Part shown: in pieces, positions 1-6,173 of the stretch
Layout of the letters: the number at the start of each line of letters is the position of its first letter
How positions within the stretch are numbered: the first letter of the stretch is position 1
NCBI GenBank assembly: GCA_964603935.1
Contig: CAZRWL010000012.1
Location: 1-32,324 of the forward strand
Direction of reading: 5' to 3'
Source: GWB1-37-8 sp964603935
GTDB lineage: Bacteria; Patescibacteriota; Microgenomatia; Levybacterales; UBA12049
DNA length: 32,324 nucleotides
The notes under the pieces: generated by a model
The model's database searches: none
What the model was told of the DNA's origin: nothing
What the model saw: only the letters and a program-made list of their open reading frames with translations
Made by a program: the position numbers and the translations under genes

Positions 1-845
1 CGGATGAGGTTGTTGCAGTCGGAGCTGCTGTTCAGGGCGGAGTTTTGGGCGGAGAAGTAAAAGATGTTTTGCTTTTGGATGTAACTCCTTTGACTTTGGG
101 GATTGAAACGTTAGGCAGTGTTTCAACTCCTTTGATATCTAAGAATACAACAATTCCAACAAGCAAGTCTCAAGTATTTTCTACGGCTGCGGATAACCAG
201 ACCCAGGTTGAAATAAATGTTTTGCAGGGAGAGCGTCCGATGGCTTCCGACAACAAAAGTCTTGGCCGTTTTATTCTTGACGGGATTCCTCCTGCGCCCC
301 GCGGAGTTCCGCAAGTTGAAGTTACGTTCGATATTGATGCTTCAGGAATATTAAATGTAAAAGCCAAAGATAAGGCTTCGGGGAAAGAGCAGAGCATTAA
401 AATTACCGGATCAACCGGTTTGTCCAAAGATGAGATTGAGAGAATGACCAAGGAAGCCGAAGCGCATGCTAAAGAAGATCAAGAGAAAAAAGAAAAAATA
501 GATAGCCGTAATGCTGCGGATTCCCTCATCTTTACCGCGGAAAAGAGTCTTAAAGATGCGGGAGATAAGGCTGCTCCTGATTTGAAGAAGGAAGTTGAGG
601 ATAAAATAGCGGATCTTAAGAAAATTTTGGATACGGGAACAAAAGAGGAGTTGGAAACAAAAACAAAAGATTTATCAGATAGCTTACAAAAGGTAGGTCA
701 GGCAATGAGTCAGCAGCAGCCACAGCAAGGTCAATCAGCGGGCAATTCACAGCAAACAGCAGGAAATGGCGAGAAGAAGACGGAAGAGTCCTCCTCCGCT
801 AAAGCTTCGGAGGATAAACCGGTTGAGGGAGAAGTGGTTAACTAA
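1..845 (+). CDS. dnaK: DnaK (Hsp70) chaperone, C-terminal part, cut by the window edge
   Basis: This is the 3' part of the Hsp70 chaperone gene; the frame is open from base 3 to the window edge, so the upstream nucleotide-binding domain lies outside. The visible part starts at the end of the ATPase domain (DEVVAVGAAVQGG, then the linker region DVLLLDVTPLTLGIETLG), followed by the beta-sandwich substrate-binding domain (NTTIPTSKSQVFSTA, GERPMASDNKSLGRF, GIPPAPRGVPQ) and the helical lid. The tail is rich in Q, S and G and ends in a repeat-derived peptide (SSSAKASEDKPVEG) instead of the usual acidic EEVKD-like end. An internal TTG at 45 could be taken for a start, but homology continues upstream of it. 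dnaJ follows 66 bases downstream, the usual chaperone pairing. Confidence 0.97.
   Translation, partial: DEVVAVGAAVQGGVLGGEVKDVLLLDVTPLTLGIETLGSVSTPLISKNTTIPTSKSQVFSTAADNQTQVEINVLQGERPMASDNKSLGRFILDGIPPAPRGVPQVEVTFDIDASGILNVKAKDKASGKEQSIKITGSTGLSKDEIERMTKEAEAHAKEDQEKKEKIDSRNAADSLIFTAEKSLKDAGDKAAPDLKKEVEDKIADLKKILDTGTKEELETKTKDLSDSLQKVGQAMSQQQPQQGQSAGNSQQTAGNGEKKTEESSSAKASEDKPVEGEVVN
792..814 (+). repeat. In-frame palindrome in the dnaK tail
   Basis: A perfect 7-bp inverted repeat (TCCTCCG at 792-798, CGGAGGA at 808-814) around the loop CTAAAGCTT. It is translated in frame as part of SSSAKASEDKP in the disordered DnaK tail. It is one of several palindromic units found inside reading frames in this window. 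Confidence 0.8.
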
Positions 846-872
846 TTATAGTTAATAGTGAATAATGAAAAA

Positions 873-903
873 TTGAGCGCGAGGAGCGCTTATTTAGTAT
901 AAT
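873..903 (+). promoter_or_regulatory. Putative dnaJ promoter
   Basis: A perfect -10 box TATAAT lies at 898-903, ending 8 bases before the dnaJ ATG. A weak -35 candidate TTGAGC (873-878) stands at 19-base spacing. The transcript would start at or within a base or two of the ATG. A small GCGC-type hairpin (about 876-890) precedes the -10. I saw no CIRCE heat-shock operator. Confidence 0.55.
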
Positions 904-911
904 AAGAACCT

Positions 912-1781
912 ATGGATAAAGATTATTATCAAGCTCTTGGTGTTACAAAATCCGCAACTGCGGACGAAATAAAAAAAGCTTATCGTAAGCTTGCTTTGCA
1001 ATATCATCCTGATCGTAATAAAGGAAAAGATGCGGAGACAAAATTTAAAGAAGCTACGAAAGCATACGAGGTTTTGTCGGACCCGCAAAAAAAGCAAGCT
1101 TATGACCAATTTGGTCATGCAGCTTTTGAACAGGGAGCGGGTCAGCAAGGGCCCTTCGGCGGAGCTCAGGGCGGGCCTTTTTCCTACACATATTCAACAG
1201 GCGGAGATAGAGGAGCAGGGTTTGATTTCGGAGGATTTAACGACCCATTTGAAATATTTGAACAGTTTTTTGGCGGCGCATCTCCCTTTGGTTCACGTTC
1301 TCGGCACAGAGAAGCTTATTCTCTAACTTTGGATTTCCTTGAGGCGGTTAATGGAGTTACCAAGAAAGTCACAATTAATAATAAATCCCAGACAATCAAA
1401 ATCCCTGCGGGCGTTGATGAGGGATCCAGAATCCGTTTTGGTGATTACGATATAGTTGTATCGGTTAATTCTGATCGGAGATTTCAGAGAGAGGGCTTTG
1501 ACATTATCGGAAACAAAGAAATTTCTTTTGCTCAGGCTGCCTTGGGAGGAGAGGTAAATATTGAAACAATTGATGGAAATTTAAAGCTTAAAATTCCTGC
1601 CGGAACACAACCTGGGACAGCAATAAGACTGCAGGGAAAAGGCGTTCCGCATCTGCACGGAAGCGGCCGCGGAGATCATTATATTAGAATAAAAGTTACG
1701 GTTCCGAAGCATTTGACAGGAAAACAAAAAAAGCTTTTGGAAGAATTTCAGAATGAAGGTGGCAAAAAATCCTGGTTCTAG
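912..1781 (+). CDS. dnaJ: DnaJ/CbpA-type co-chaperone without zinc finger
   Basis: Hsp40 co-chaperone that stimulates the DnaK ATPase and delivers unfolded clients. The J domain occupies residues 4-67 with the essential HPD at 32-34 (QYHPDRNKG). A glycine/phenylalanine-rich stretch follows (about 76-125), then the two C-terminal beta domains (about 135-280). The four CxxCxGxG zinc motifs of classical DnaJ are absent, so this is the type II (CbpA-like) form at 289 residues. The ATG at 912 gives the canonical MDKDYYQALGV start and sits directly behind a -10 box. It stands 66 bases behind dnaK. The only uncertainty is naming, dnaJ or cbpA. Confidence 0.95.
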   Translation: MDKDYYQALGVTKSATADEIKKAYRKLALQYHPDRNKGKDAETKFKEATKAYEVLSDPQKKQAYDQFGHAAFEQGAGQQGPFGGAQGGPFSYTYSTGGDRGAGFDFGGFNDPFEIFEQFFGGASPFGSRSRHREAYSLTLDFLEAVNGVTKKVTINNKSQTIKIPAGVDEGSRIRFGDYDIVVSVNSDRRFQREGFDIIGNKEISFAQAALGGEVNIETIDGNLKLKIPAGTQPGTAIRLQGKGVPHLHGSGRGDHYIRIKVTVPKHLTGKQKKLLEEFQNEGGKKSWF

Positions 1782-1790
1782 AAGTACAAT

Positions 1791-1819
1791 TTGTAATTTT
1801 TAGACAGACTTCATATACT
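1791..1819 (+). promoter_or_regulatory. Putative promoter of the membrane protein-Clp pair
   Basis: TTGTAA (1791-1796) and TATACT (1814-1819) at 17-base spacing, with the -10 ending 9 bases before the ATG at 1829. It begins just after the dnaJ stop codon, so the next two genes can be expressed independently of the chaperones. Confidence 0.6.
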
Positions 1820-1828
1820 AGATTTGAG

Positions 1829-2161
1829 ATGTTTTATTTGAATCTTCCCTTAATCGTTTTGAAATTTTGGTATCTGGAAGCGCCGCTTGGTTTAATTTCC
1901 TTTTTTGCCTCATTGAACTCCGCATTCTTAAATTTATTTTCTCTGCCTCTTCTAATAAAAACTTATTTTAAACCCTGGAAAAATGAATACAGGAAGGGAT
2001 TGGTTGGCTTTTCTATCGTAATGGGGATGTTTGTCAAAACAATCGTTATTATTGCCGATACTGTTTTGCTGGGGACGCTTTTGATATTTGAGACAATTTT
2101 TACTATAAGTTTTGTTGTTTGGCCTGTTGCTATTGTAATGTTATTTTTCTTAAAACTATGA
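1829..2161 (+). CDS. Small multi-spanning membrane protein, unknown function
   Basis: A 110-residue hydrophobic protein I cannot assign to a named family. It shows a hydrophobic N-terminal third (residues about 1-38), a short basic loop (LLIKTYFKPWKNEYRKG, about 41-57) likely to be cytoplasmic, and two further hydrophobic stretches (about 58-80 and 83-109). It has its own promoter and its TGA overlaps the ATG of the next gene (ATGA at 2158-2161), so it is translationally coupled to the membrane-anchored Clp ATPase. A role as membrane partner or scaffold of that ATPase is inferred from the coupling alone. Confidence 0.75.
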   Translation: MFYLNLPLIVLKFWYLEAPLGLISFFASLNSAFLNLFSLPLLIKTYFKPWKNEYRKGLVGFSIVMGMFVKTIVIIADTVLLGTLLIFETIFTISFVVWPVAIVMLFFLKL

Positions 2162-4536
2162 TTCATTACGCCAGAATTTATTCTTTCTACAGCAGTTTAT
2201 TCCTAAGGCTATTGAGAATAGTTATTTTTATCTGGTTATTGGGACTGATTTATCTGAGCTTATCTTTTGAGTTTTCCTTAACCGTTTCCTCTACTGTTCC
2301 AATATTCTTTTTATCGGTTTTTATAATGTGGGAGATATTTTTTCGGTTTAAAGTCGTGAGAATGTCTCCTCCTATTTTGGTAAAAGATAACGATGGGGTC
2401 AATACCTATAACTCTTTTACTCTTGAGGCATTGAGTATTTTCGTAGAATCGGGAAGTTCAATAAATATAATTAAAATGCTTCTTAATAAGCCTCAAATTA
2501 TATTTATTTTGCAAAAAGCAAATTTCACAGAGAAAGACGTTCTTCTTACCGAAATTTCTAAAGGGTCTATAGCTAATCTGGCTTTTGAAAACTGTAAGAG
2601 TATGAAAAGTAAATACGTAACAACTATGGATATTTTTACAGCATACATACTCTTAACAGAAGACCGGTCGCAATTATTATTTAATAAAGAATTAAAAAAA
2701 GAAGAGTTGATAAATATTCTTTATTGGGCCAAAAATACAAATTCTCAAGAGGAGAACGATAATCCCCTTAGGATAAAGTTTGAAGGAGAAGGAATAGGTG
2801 AGGGATGGGTAACCGGATGGACTCTTGAGACAGGTAAGCACATGTCTGACATGACAAGGGACGCTTTAAATAAAAAACCGATGTTTTTGGGGCGGGAAGA
2901 CCAATACGGCGAAGTTATTGCGGCATTAAGCAAGAATAGAAGCATTCTTTTGATCGGAGAACCTGGCAGCGGAAGAAAATCTCTTGTTAATGCTTTGGCT
3001 TTTGAAAGCTTTGCAGGCAGAGTAAAAGGCAATTTATATCATCAGAGATTTTACCAAGTACTAATAGACAGTCTATTGGCGGGAATTCAAAATCAAGGGC
3101 AATTGGAAGAACGTCTGGATAATATCATCTTGGAAATTTGTCATTCGGGAAATGTTATAGTTTTTATTCCTAATTTTGAAAATATTTTGGGGTCTCCCAC
3201 TTTTAATACTGACTTATCGGGGGCGTTCATTCCATATTTGGAAAAAGGAATTATAAGAATAATTGCGAGTATTACTCCCGGATCATATGAAAAATTTGTT
3301 GAACCAAAACATACTCTAGCAAGCGTTTTTGAAATTATAAAGCTTGAAGAGCCGGATAAGGAGGCTGTCTTCAGAATGCTTTTGCGGAAAACTCCGGAAA
3401 TTGAAAAAAGTAATAAAATTGCAATTTCCTACAAAGCTATTGTTGCCGTTTCTAATTTGGCTCTCAAATATCTTCAGGGCAGAGTGATGCCCGGATCAGG
3501 AGTAAGACTCCTTGAGGATACTGCAAGCGCAGCTTCTTTATCCGGCAAGAAAATTGTTGAAGCGCAGGATGTAATAGATAAAGTTGAAGCTAAGTCCAAA
3601 ATTGCTGTTGGCGCTCCGTCAGAAGAAGAAAAAAGCTTACTGCTTCATTTGGAAGGCGAGTTATCCAGATACGTTGTCGGACAAAAAGACGCTATTTTTG
3701 GAGTTTCGGATGCCGTAAGAAGAGTGAGAGCGGGACTGAACAATAAAGAAAAACCAATCTCATTCTTGTTTCTGGGCCCAACAGGAGTAGGAAAAACACA
3801 TACTGCAAAGGCGTTAGCAAAGATATATTTTAAAGGTGAGGATAAAATGATTAGGTTTGACATGAGTGAATATTCAACGGAAGAAAGCGTAAGGCGTTTT
3901 TTAGGAGGATTAACAGGAGCAAACGGTATAACGGATGCAGTACGCGAACACCCGTTCTCTTTAGTTTTGCTGGATGAATTTGAAAAATCAAGTCCAAAAA
4001 TTATTGATCTTTTTCTTCAGGTTTTGGATGACGGAAAGCTTACGGACAACATGAGCAGAACTGTTTCTTTTACAGATACTATAATTATTGCAACATCCAA
4101 TGCCACGTCGGAATATATTCGGGAAGAAATTGCCAAGAAAAAAACTGTTGACGGCAATTTTCAGAAAAATTTGCTGGGATTTTTGCAGGAAAAAGGCATA
4201 TTCAGGCCGGAACTTTTAAATAGGTTCGATGGGATAATTGTTTTTAAGCCTTTGGTTAAAGAAGAGATTTTGCAAATTGTAGGATTGATACTTACGGATG
4301 TATCAAGAAGACTTCTGGAAAAAGATATTATTGTCAATTTTGATGAAAAAGCAGCTGAAAAGATTGCGAGAGAAGGATGTGATGAGCAATTTGGCGCCCG
4401 CCCTCTTGCTCGTTTTATCCAGGACAACATCGAAAATCTTCTGGCGCAAAAAATATTGAAAGAAGAAATTAAAAGAGGAAATAAGGTGTTGGTTTCCGCA
4501 AATGATGCTAATATGATAACAGTTGCTGTTTCGTAA
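2158..4536 (+). CDS. Membrane-anchored Clp-type double AAA+ ATPase with degenerate first site
   Basis: A ClpB/ClpC-class unfoldase of 792 residues. The ATG at 2158 is chosen over an in-frame codon at 2119 because it makes an ATGA overlap with the previous gene. Order: two hydrophobic segments (about 15-60) that should anchor it in the membrane, a region in the place of a Clp N-domain, AAA module 1 with Walker A GEPGSGRKS near 267, then AAA module 2 with Walker A GPTGVGKTH near 540, Walker B LVLLDEFEKS near 602, sensor IIIATSN and arginine finger LLNRFD near 687, and a ClpB-type C-terminal domain (ARPLARFIQDNIE). In module 1 the Walker B position reads VIVFIPNFENI and lacks the Asp-Glu pair, so it may bind but not hydrolyse ATP. 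I saw no obvious long ClpB middle domain. Membrane quality control is the likely role. Confidence 0.88.
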   Translation: MIHYARIYSFYSSLFLRLLRIVIFIWLLGLIYLSLSFEFSLTVSSTVPIFFLSVFIMWEIFFRFKVVRMSPPILVKDNDGVNTYNSFTLEALSIFVESGSSINIIKMLLNKPQIIFILQKANFTEKDVLLTEISKGSIANLAFENCKSMKSKYVTTMDIFTAYILLTEDRSQLLFNKELKKEELINILYWAKNTNSQEENDNPLRIKFEGEGIGEGWVTGWTLETGKHMSDMTRDALNKKPMFLGREDQYGEVIAALSKNRSILLIGEPGSGRKSLVNALAFESFAGRVKGNLYHQRFYQVLIDSLLAGIQNQGQLEERLDNIILEICHSGNVIVFIPNFENILGSPTFNTDLSGAFIPYLEKGIIRIIASITPGSYEKFVEPKHTLASVFEIIKLEEPDKEAVFRMLLRKTPEIEKSNKIAISYKAIVAVSNLALKYLQGRVMPGSGVRLLEDTASAASLSGKKIVEAQDVIDKVEAKSKIAVGAPSEEEKSLLLHLEGELSRYVVGQKDAIFGVSDAVRRVRAGLNNKEKPISFLFLGPTGVGKTHTAKALAKIYFKGEDKMIRFDMSEYSTEESVRRFLGGLTGANGITDAVREHPFSLVLLDEFEKSSPKIIDLFLQVLDDGKLTDNMSRTVSFTDTIIIATSNATSEYIREEIAKKKTVDGNFQKNLLGFLQEKGIFRPELLNRFDGIIVFKPLVKEEILQIVGLILTDVSRRLLEKDIIVNFDEKAAEKIAREGCDEQFGARPLARFIQDNIENLLAQKILKEEIKRGNKVLVSANDANMITVAVS

Positions 4537-4540
4537 ATTT

Positions 4541-4921
4541 ATGAACGAGAAAATAACAGGATATCTGCTTCTTCTTTTGGGACTTGGAATAATGATCTTT
4601 TGCGTTGTGAATATAGTTATGGTTTTTACCGATAAAGCAGAACCTTTTCCGGTTTTTAATATCAAATCCGGTAGTTCGACGAATACACCGGACTTAAATA
4701 ATCTCGTTGCTCAATTGCAGAAAAATAATCCTAATGCTTCTCAATTGCAGTTGCCAAAAATCGATATTCTTCCGCCCGAATCTCTGAATCAAATGCTGAA
4801 TCTTTCTACTCAATTTTTTCTGATGACATTTATTTTGGGTTTTGGCTACAAAATCGCAAGTCTGGGCGTTCAGCTTATCCGCCCGATTAACATAAAATTA
4901 AAAACACCTCAAGCCCCTTAA
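4541..4921 (+). CDS. Two-pass membrane protein, unknown function
   Basis: A 126-residue protein of no family I recognise. The ATG at 4541, four bases after the Clp stop codon, is preferred over a TTG at 4523 that would overlap the Clp gene. A hydrophobic helix at about residues 6-29 is followed by a polar loop of some 60 residues rich in N, Q, P and S, probably outside the membrane, then a second hydrophobic segment (about 88-112) and a short basic tail. It appears to be the last gene of the transcription unit beginning at 1829. Confidence 0.75.
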   Translation: MNEKITGYLLLLLGLGIMIFCVVNIVMVFTDKAEPFPVFNIKSGSSTNTPDLNNLVAQLQKNNPNASQLQLPKIDILPPESLNQMLNLSTQFFLMTFILGFGYKIASLGVQLIRPINIKLKTPQAP

Positions 4922-4940
4922 AGCATTAAAATTTGACGTA

Positions 4941-4969
4941 TTGACAATCTGAACTTTTTGTTTAATAAT
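4941..4969 (+). promoter_or_regulatory. Strong putative promoter ahead of the 4981 start codon
   Basis: Consensus -35 TTGACA (4941-4946), 17-base spacer and AATAAT (4964-4969, within TTTAATAATA). The -10 ends 11 bases before an ATG at 4981. That ATG begins the frame that runs into the gene at 5059 but is interrupted by TGA at 5026-5028, so the promoter supports 4981 as the original start of that gene. Confidence 0.7.
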
Positions 4970-4980
4970 AAACTTGTTTT

Positions 4981-5028
4981 ATGGCACAAGAAGTTTTTGC
5001 TCCGGGAAAAACACCAGCAGGTGAATGA
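4981..5028 (+). other. Short upstream frame ending in TGA, in phase with the 5059 gene
   Basis: ATG at 4981 opens 15 codons (MAQEVFAPGKTPAGE) and stops at TGA (5026-5028). The same frame then continues open through KSPLTDFVRR into the ATG at 5059 and on to 5508. No ATG, GTG or TTG lies between the TGA and 5059. Either this is a leader peptide, or the gene really begins here and carries a nonsense codon (natural or a one-base assembly error). The promoter position favours the second reading. Confidence 0.55.
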
Positions 5029-5058
5029 AAATCTCCCCTTACGGACTTTGTTCGCCGC

Positions 5059-5508
5059 ATGGATTTGAATTCATTTTCAGCAGAGGAAGTTCTGGATAGA
5101 TTATTCAGTAACTTAAGTCTTCCGGACGAAGAACAAACTAATGATGGCTCTTTCAAAACAGTAATTTTTCCTGATAAATCGCAAATCCGAATAGGAAGAC
5201 ATTACTTTGCTACGGATATGGGAGGAGATTATTTTGATACTGTTTTTGATGTCAGCATGAATGGGTCTTTCGGCTATTTAGCGCATCGTCATGCTCTTAT
5301 TGTTAGAGTTTCGATTCCTCAATTTATTGAAATAGCCGGTTTTAAGCAAGTTGTTCCAATATCAAGGAATGAAAAAAATAGTTTTACGATAGGGCTTCCC
5401 GAGGATAAGCGAGTGGCAATAGGAGCAGCTTTGGTTAATTGGACCAAAGAAAGCATAGAACAGGGCAAAGTTCCTCCGTTTCCCGGCAAGTTGACTTTTT
5501 CCCGATAA
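5059..5508 (+). CDS. Hypothetical protein, possibly 5'-interrupted
   Basis: A 149-residue soluble-looking protein of unknown family. The N-terminal part is acidic and helical (SAEEVLDRLFSNLSLPDEEQ), followed by alternating beta-type sequence (TVIFPDKSQIRIGRHYF, DTVFDVSMNGSFGYL) and a C-terminal IGAALVNWTKESIEQGKVPPFPG. No signal peptide or membrane segment is visible. The start at 5059 has no Shine-Dalgarno sequence and stands about 90 bases from the promoter, while the in-frame ATG at 4981 is correctly placed behind that promoter but separated by a TGA. The gene may therefore be a nonsense-mutated copy, or expressed from the internal ATG. Confidence concerns coding, not function. Confidence 0.65.
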   Translation: MDLNSFSAEEVLDRLFSNLSLPDEEQTNDGSFKTVIFPDKSQIRIGRHYFATDMGGDYFDTVFDVSMNGSFGYLAHRHALIVRVSIPQFIEIAGFKQVVPISRNEKNSFTIGLPEDKRVAIGAALVNWTKESIEQGKVPPFPGKLTFSR

Positions 5509-5529
5509 ATTTATTTTTTTAAACTTCGT

Positions 5530-5621
5530 CGTGGGCGCCGATATCGGCAAAAATTTCAGAATTTCTTTTTAAACTCTAATTTCTGATAGCATTCTGCTTT
5601 CCATCTAGCAGATGCGCCACG
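5530..5621. other. Intergenic region with cloverleaf-like inverted repeats
   Basis: The gap 5509-5752 contains no gene I can support. Within it, nested inverted repeats could fold into a closed multi-arm structure: an outer stem CGTGG(G)CGC (5530-5538) with GCGCCACG (5614-5621), the perfect palindrome GCCGATATCGGC (5537-5548, sharing bases with the outer stem), TCAGAA/TTCTGA (5556-5561 and 5581-5586) and TCTGCT/AGCAGA (5593-5598 and 5607-5612). It lacks a T-arm GGTTCGAATCC motif on either strand, so I do not call a tRNA. The rest of the gap up to 5752 is AT-rich, with a further inverted repeat ATGTAT/ATACAT near 5696-5711. It could be a small RNA, a terminator relic or another palindromic repeat. 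Confidence 0.4.
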
Positions 5622-5752
5622 GCACCAAGATTTAGCAAATAAACGCTTTTTTAGCTTGTTTGGTTTAATAGAGACTTTTGCTTTAATGTATGATATATAA
5701 AGATTATACATCAATAGCGACAGCAAATTAATTCAAATTCATCACTCCTTAA

Positions 5753-5781
5753 TGTCATTGCGAGCGAAGCGAAGCAATCTC
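5753..5781 (+). repeat. Left inverted arm of the GIY-YIG element
   Basis: Starts TGTCATTGCGAG and ends GAAGCAATCTC, with a GCGAAGC direct duplication in the middle (AGCGAAGCGAAGC). The TTGCGA inside it (5758-5763) can serve as the -35 box of the nuclease gene. Confidence 0.75.
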
Positions 5782-5787
5782 TATAAT
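5758..5787 (+). promoter_or_regulatory. Putative promoter of the GIY-YIG gene, partly formed by the repeat
   Basis: TTGCGA (5758-5763) lies within the inverted repeat and TATAAT (5782-5787) just inside it, at 18-base spacing. The -10 ends 6 bases before the ATG at 5794, so the transcript would be leaderless. Confidence 0.5.
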
Positions 5788-5793
5788 TGAGTT

Positions 5794-6090
5794 ATGTTTA
5801 CTAAACAATACTATGTATATATTGCGACAAACAAGATAAACACTGTGCTATATACTGGCGTAACAAATAATTTAACAAGAAGAATGTATGAGGATAAAAA
5901 TAAAATGATTGAAGGGTTTACTTCAAAATATAATATTAAGAGACTTGTTTATTACGAAGTATTTGAGGATATTAATGAAGCAATTAAAAAAGAAAAACAA
6001 ATTAAGGGAGGGTCAAGACAAAAGAAAATTGATTTGATTAACAAACAAAATCCAGAATTTAAAGATCTTTATTCGGAAATTATTAAGTAA
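5794..6090 (+). CDS. GIY-YIG nuclease, small stand-alone type (COG2827/UPF0213-like)
   Basis: A 98-residue single-domain endonuclease. The GIY-YIG core is visible as QYYVYIATN then VLYTGVTNNLTRRM, with the conserved tyrosines and the arginine after the YTG strand, followed by GFTSKYNIKRLVYYEVF and the family's C-terminal pattern EKQIKGGSRQKKIDLINKQNPEFKDL, which contains the conserved glutamate and lysines. The length is typical of stand-alone members, with no extra DNA-binding domain. These proteins cut or nick DNA with a metal ion; the natural target of this subfamily is not known to me. Its tight enclosure between inverted repeats suggests that the repeat is its substrate, which is inference. 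Confidence 0.9.
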   Translation: MFTKQYYVYIATNKINTVLYTGVTNNLTRRMYEDKNKMIEGFTSKYNIKRLVYYEVFEDINEAIKKEKQIKGGSRQKKIDLINKQNPEFKDLYSEIIK

Positions 6091-6123
6091 GATTGCTTCG
6101 TCTCTACGCTCCTCGCAATGACA
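6090..6123 (+). repeat. Right inverted arm of the GIY-YIG element
   Basis: Reads AGATTGCTTCG, a middle of TCTCTACGCTC, then CTCGCAATGACA. Relative to the left arm the middle is a few bases longer. The last base of the nuclease stop codon is its first base. It ends 11 bases before the -35 box of nusA. Confidence 0.75.
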
Positions 6124-6134
6124 AGGAATCTGTA

Positions 6135-6163
6135 TTGAACGGGGAAGCTATGTCTGGTATAAT
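6135..6163 (+). promoter_or_regulatory. nusA promoter with extended -10
   Basis: TTGAAC (6135-6140), 17-base spacer and TATAAT (6158-6163) preceded by TGG, an extended -10. The -10 ends 10 bases before the ATG at 6174. This fixes the nusA start and shows that the operon promoter lies immediately outside the right arm of the GIY-YIG element. Confidence 0.75.
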
Positions 6164-6173
6164 GGTACACATT

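Larger units (their letters stand above)
5753..6123 (+). mobile_element. Compact palindromic-repeat element carrying a GIY-YIG nuclease
   Basis: The GIY-YIG gene at 5794-6090 is enclosed by inverted ends. TGTCATTGCGAG (5753-5764) is the exact reverse complement of CTCGCAATGACA (6112-6123), and the inner halves also match: GAAGCAATCT on the left, AGATTGCTTC on the right starting at 6090. The gene fills most of the 371 bp; its TAA overlaps the right arm and its -10 box touches the left arm. The arms without the gene would make one hairpin repeat of about 60 bp, a type I know as scattered in many environmental bacterial genomes. No target duplication is evident. A mobile unit, or a nuclease that landed inside a resident repeat, both fit. 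Confidence 0.65.

Noticed and set aside
867..897. Intrinsic terminator between dnaK and dnaJ
   Set aside because: The GCGC hairpin is short and is followed by mixed AT sequence without a T-run; the -10 box of dnaJ follows directly.
4981..5508. TGA recoded as an amino acid in this organism
   Set aside because: TGA ends the genes at 2161 and 30263 in ATGA overlaps with the next start, so it works as a stop here.
5576..5624. tRNA gene on either strand around the GCACC/GGTGCC sequence
   Set aside because: The sequence starts like an acceptor stem on the minus strand, but no T-arm, anticodon stem of the right size or matching 3' acceptor strand can be found.
6093..6173. A longer NusA N-terminus starting at 6093
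   Set aside because: Those codons run through the right arm of the repeat element, and a clear promoter lies between them and the ATG at 6174, which gives the normal NusA start.
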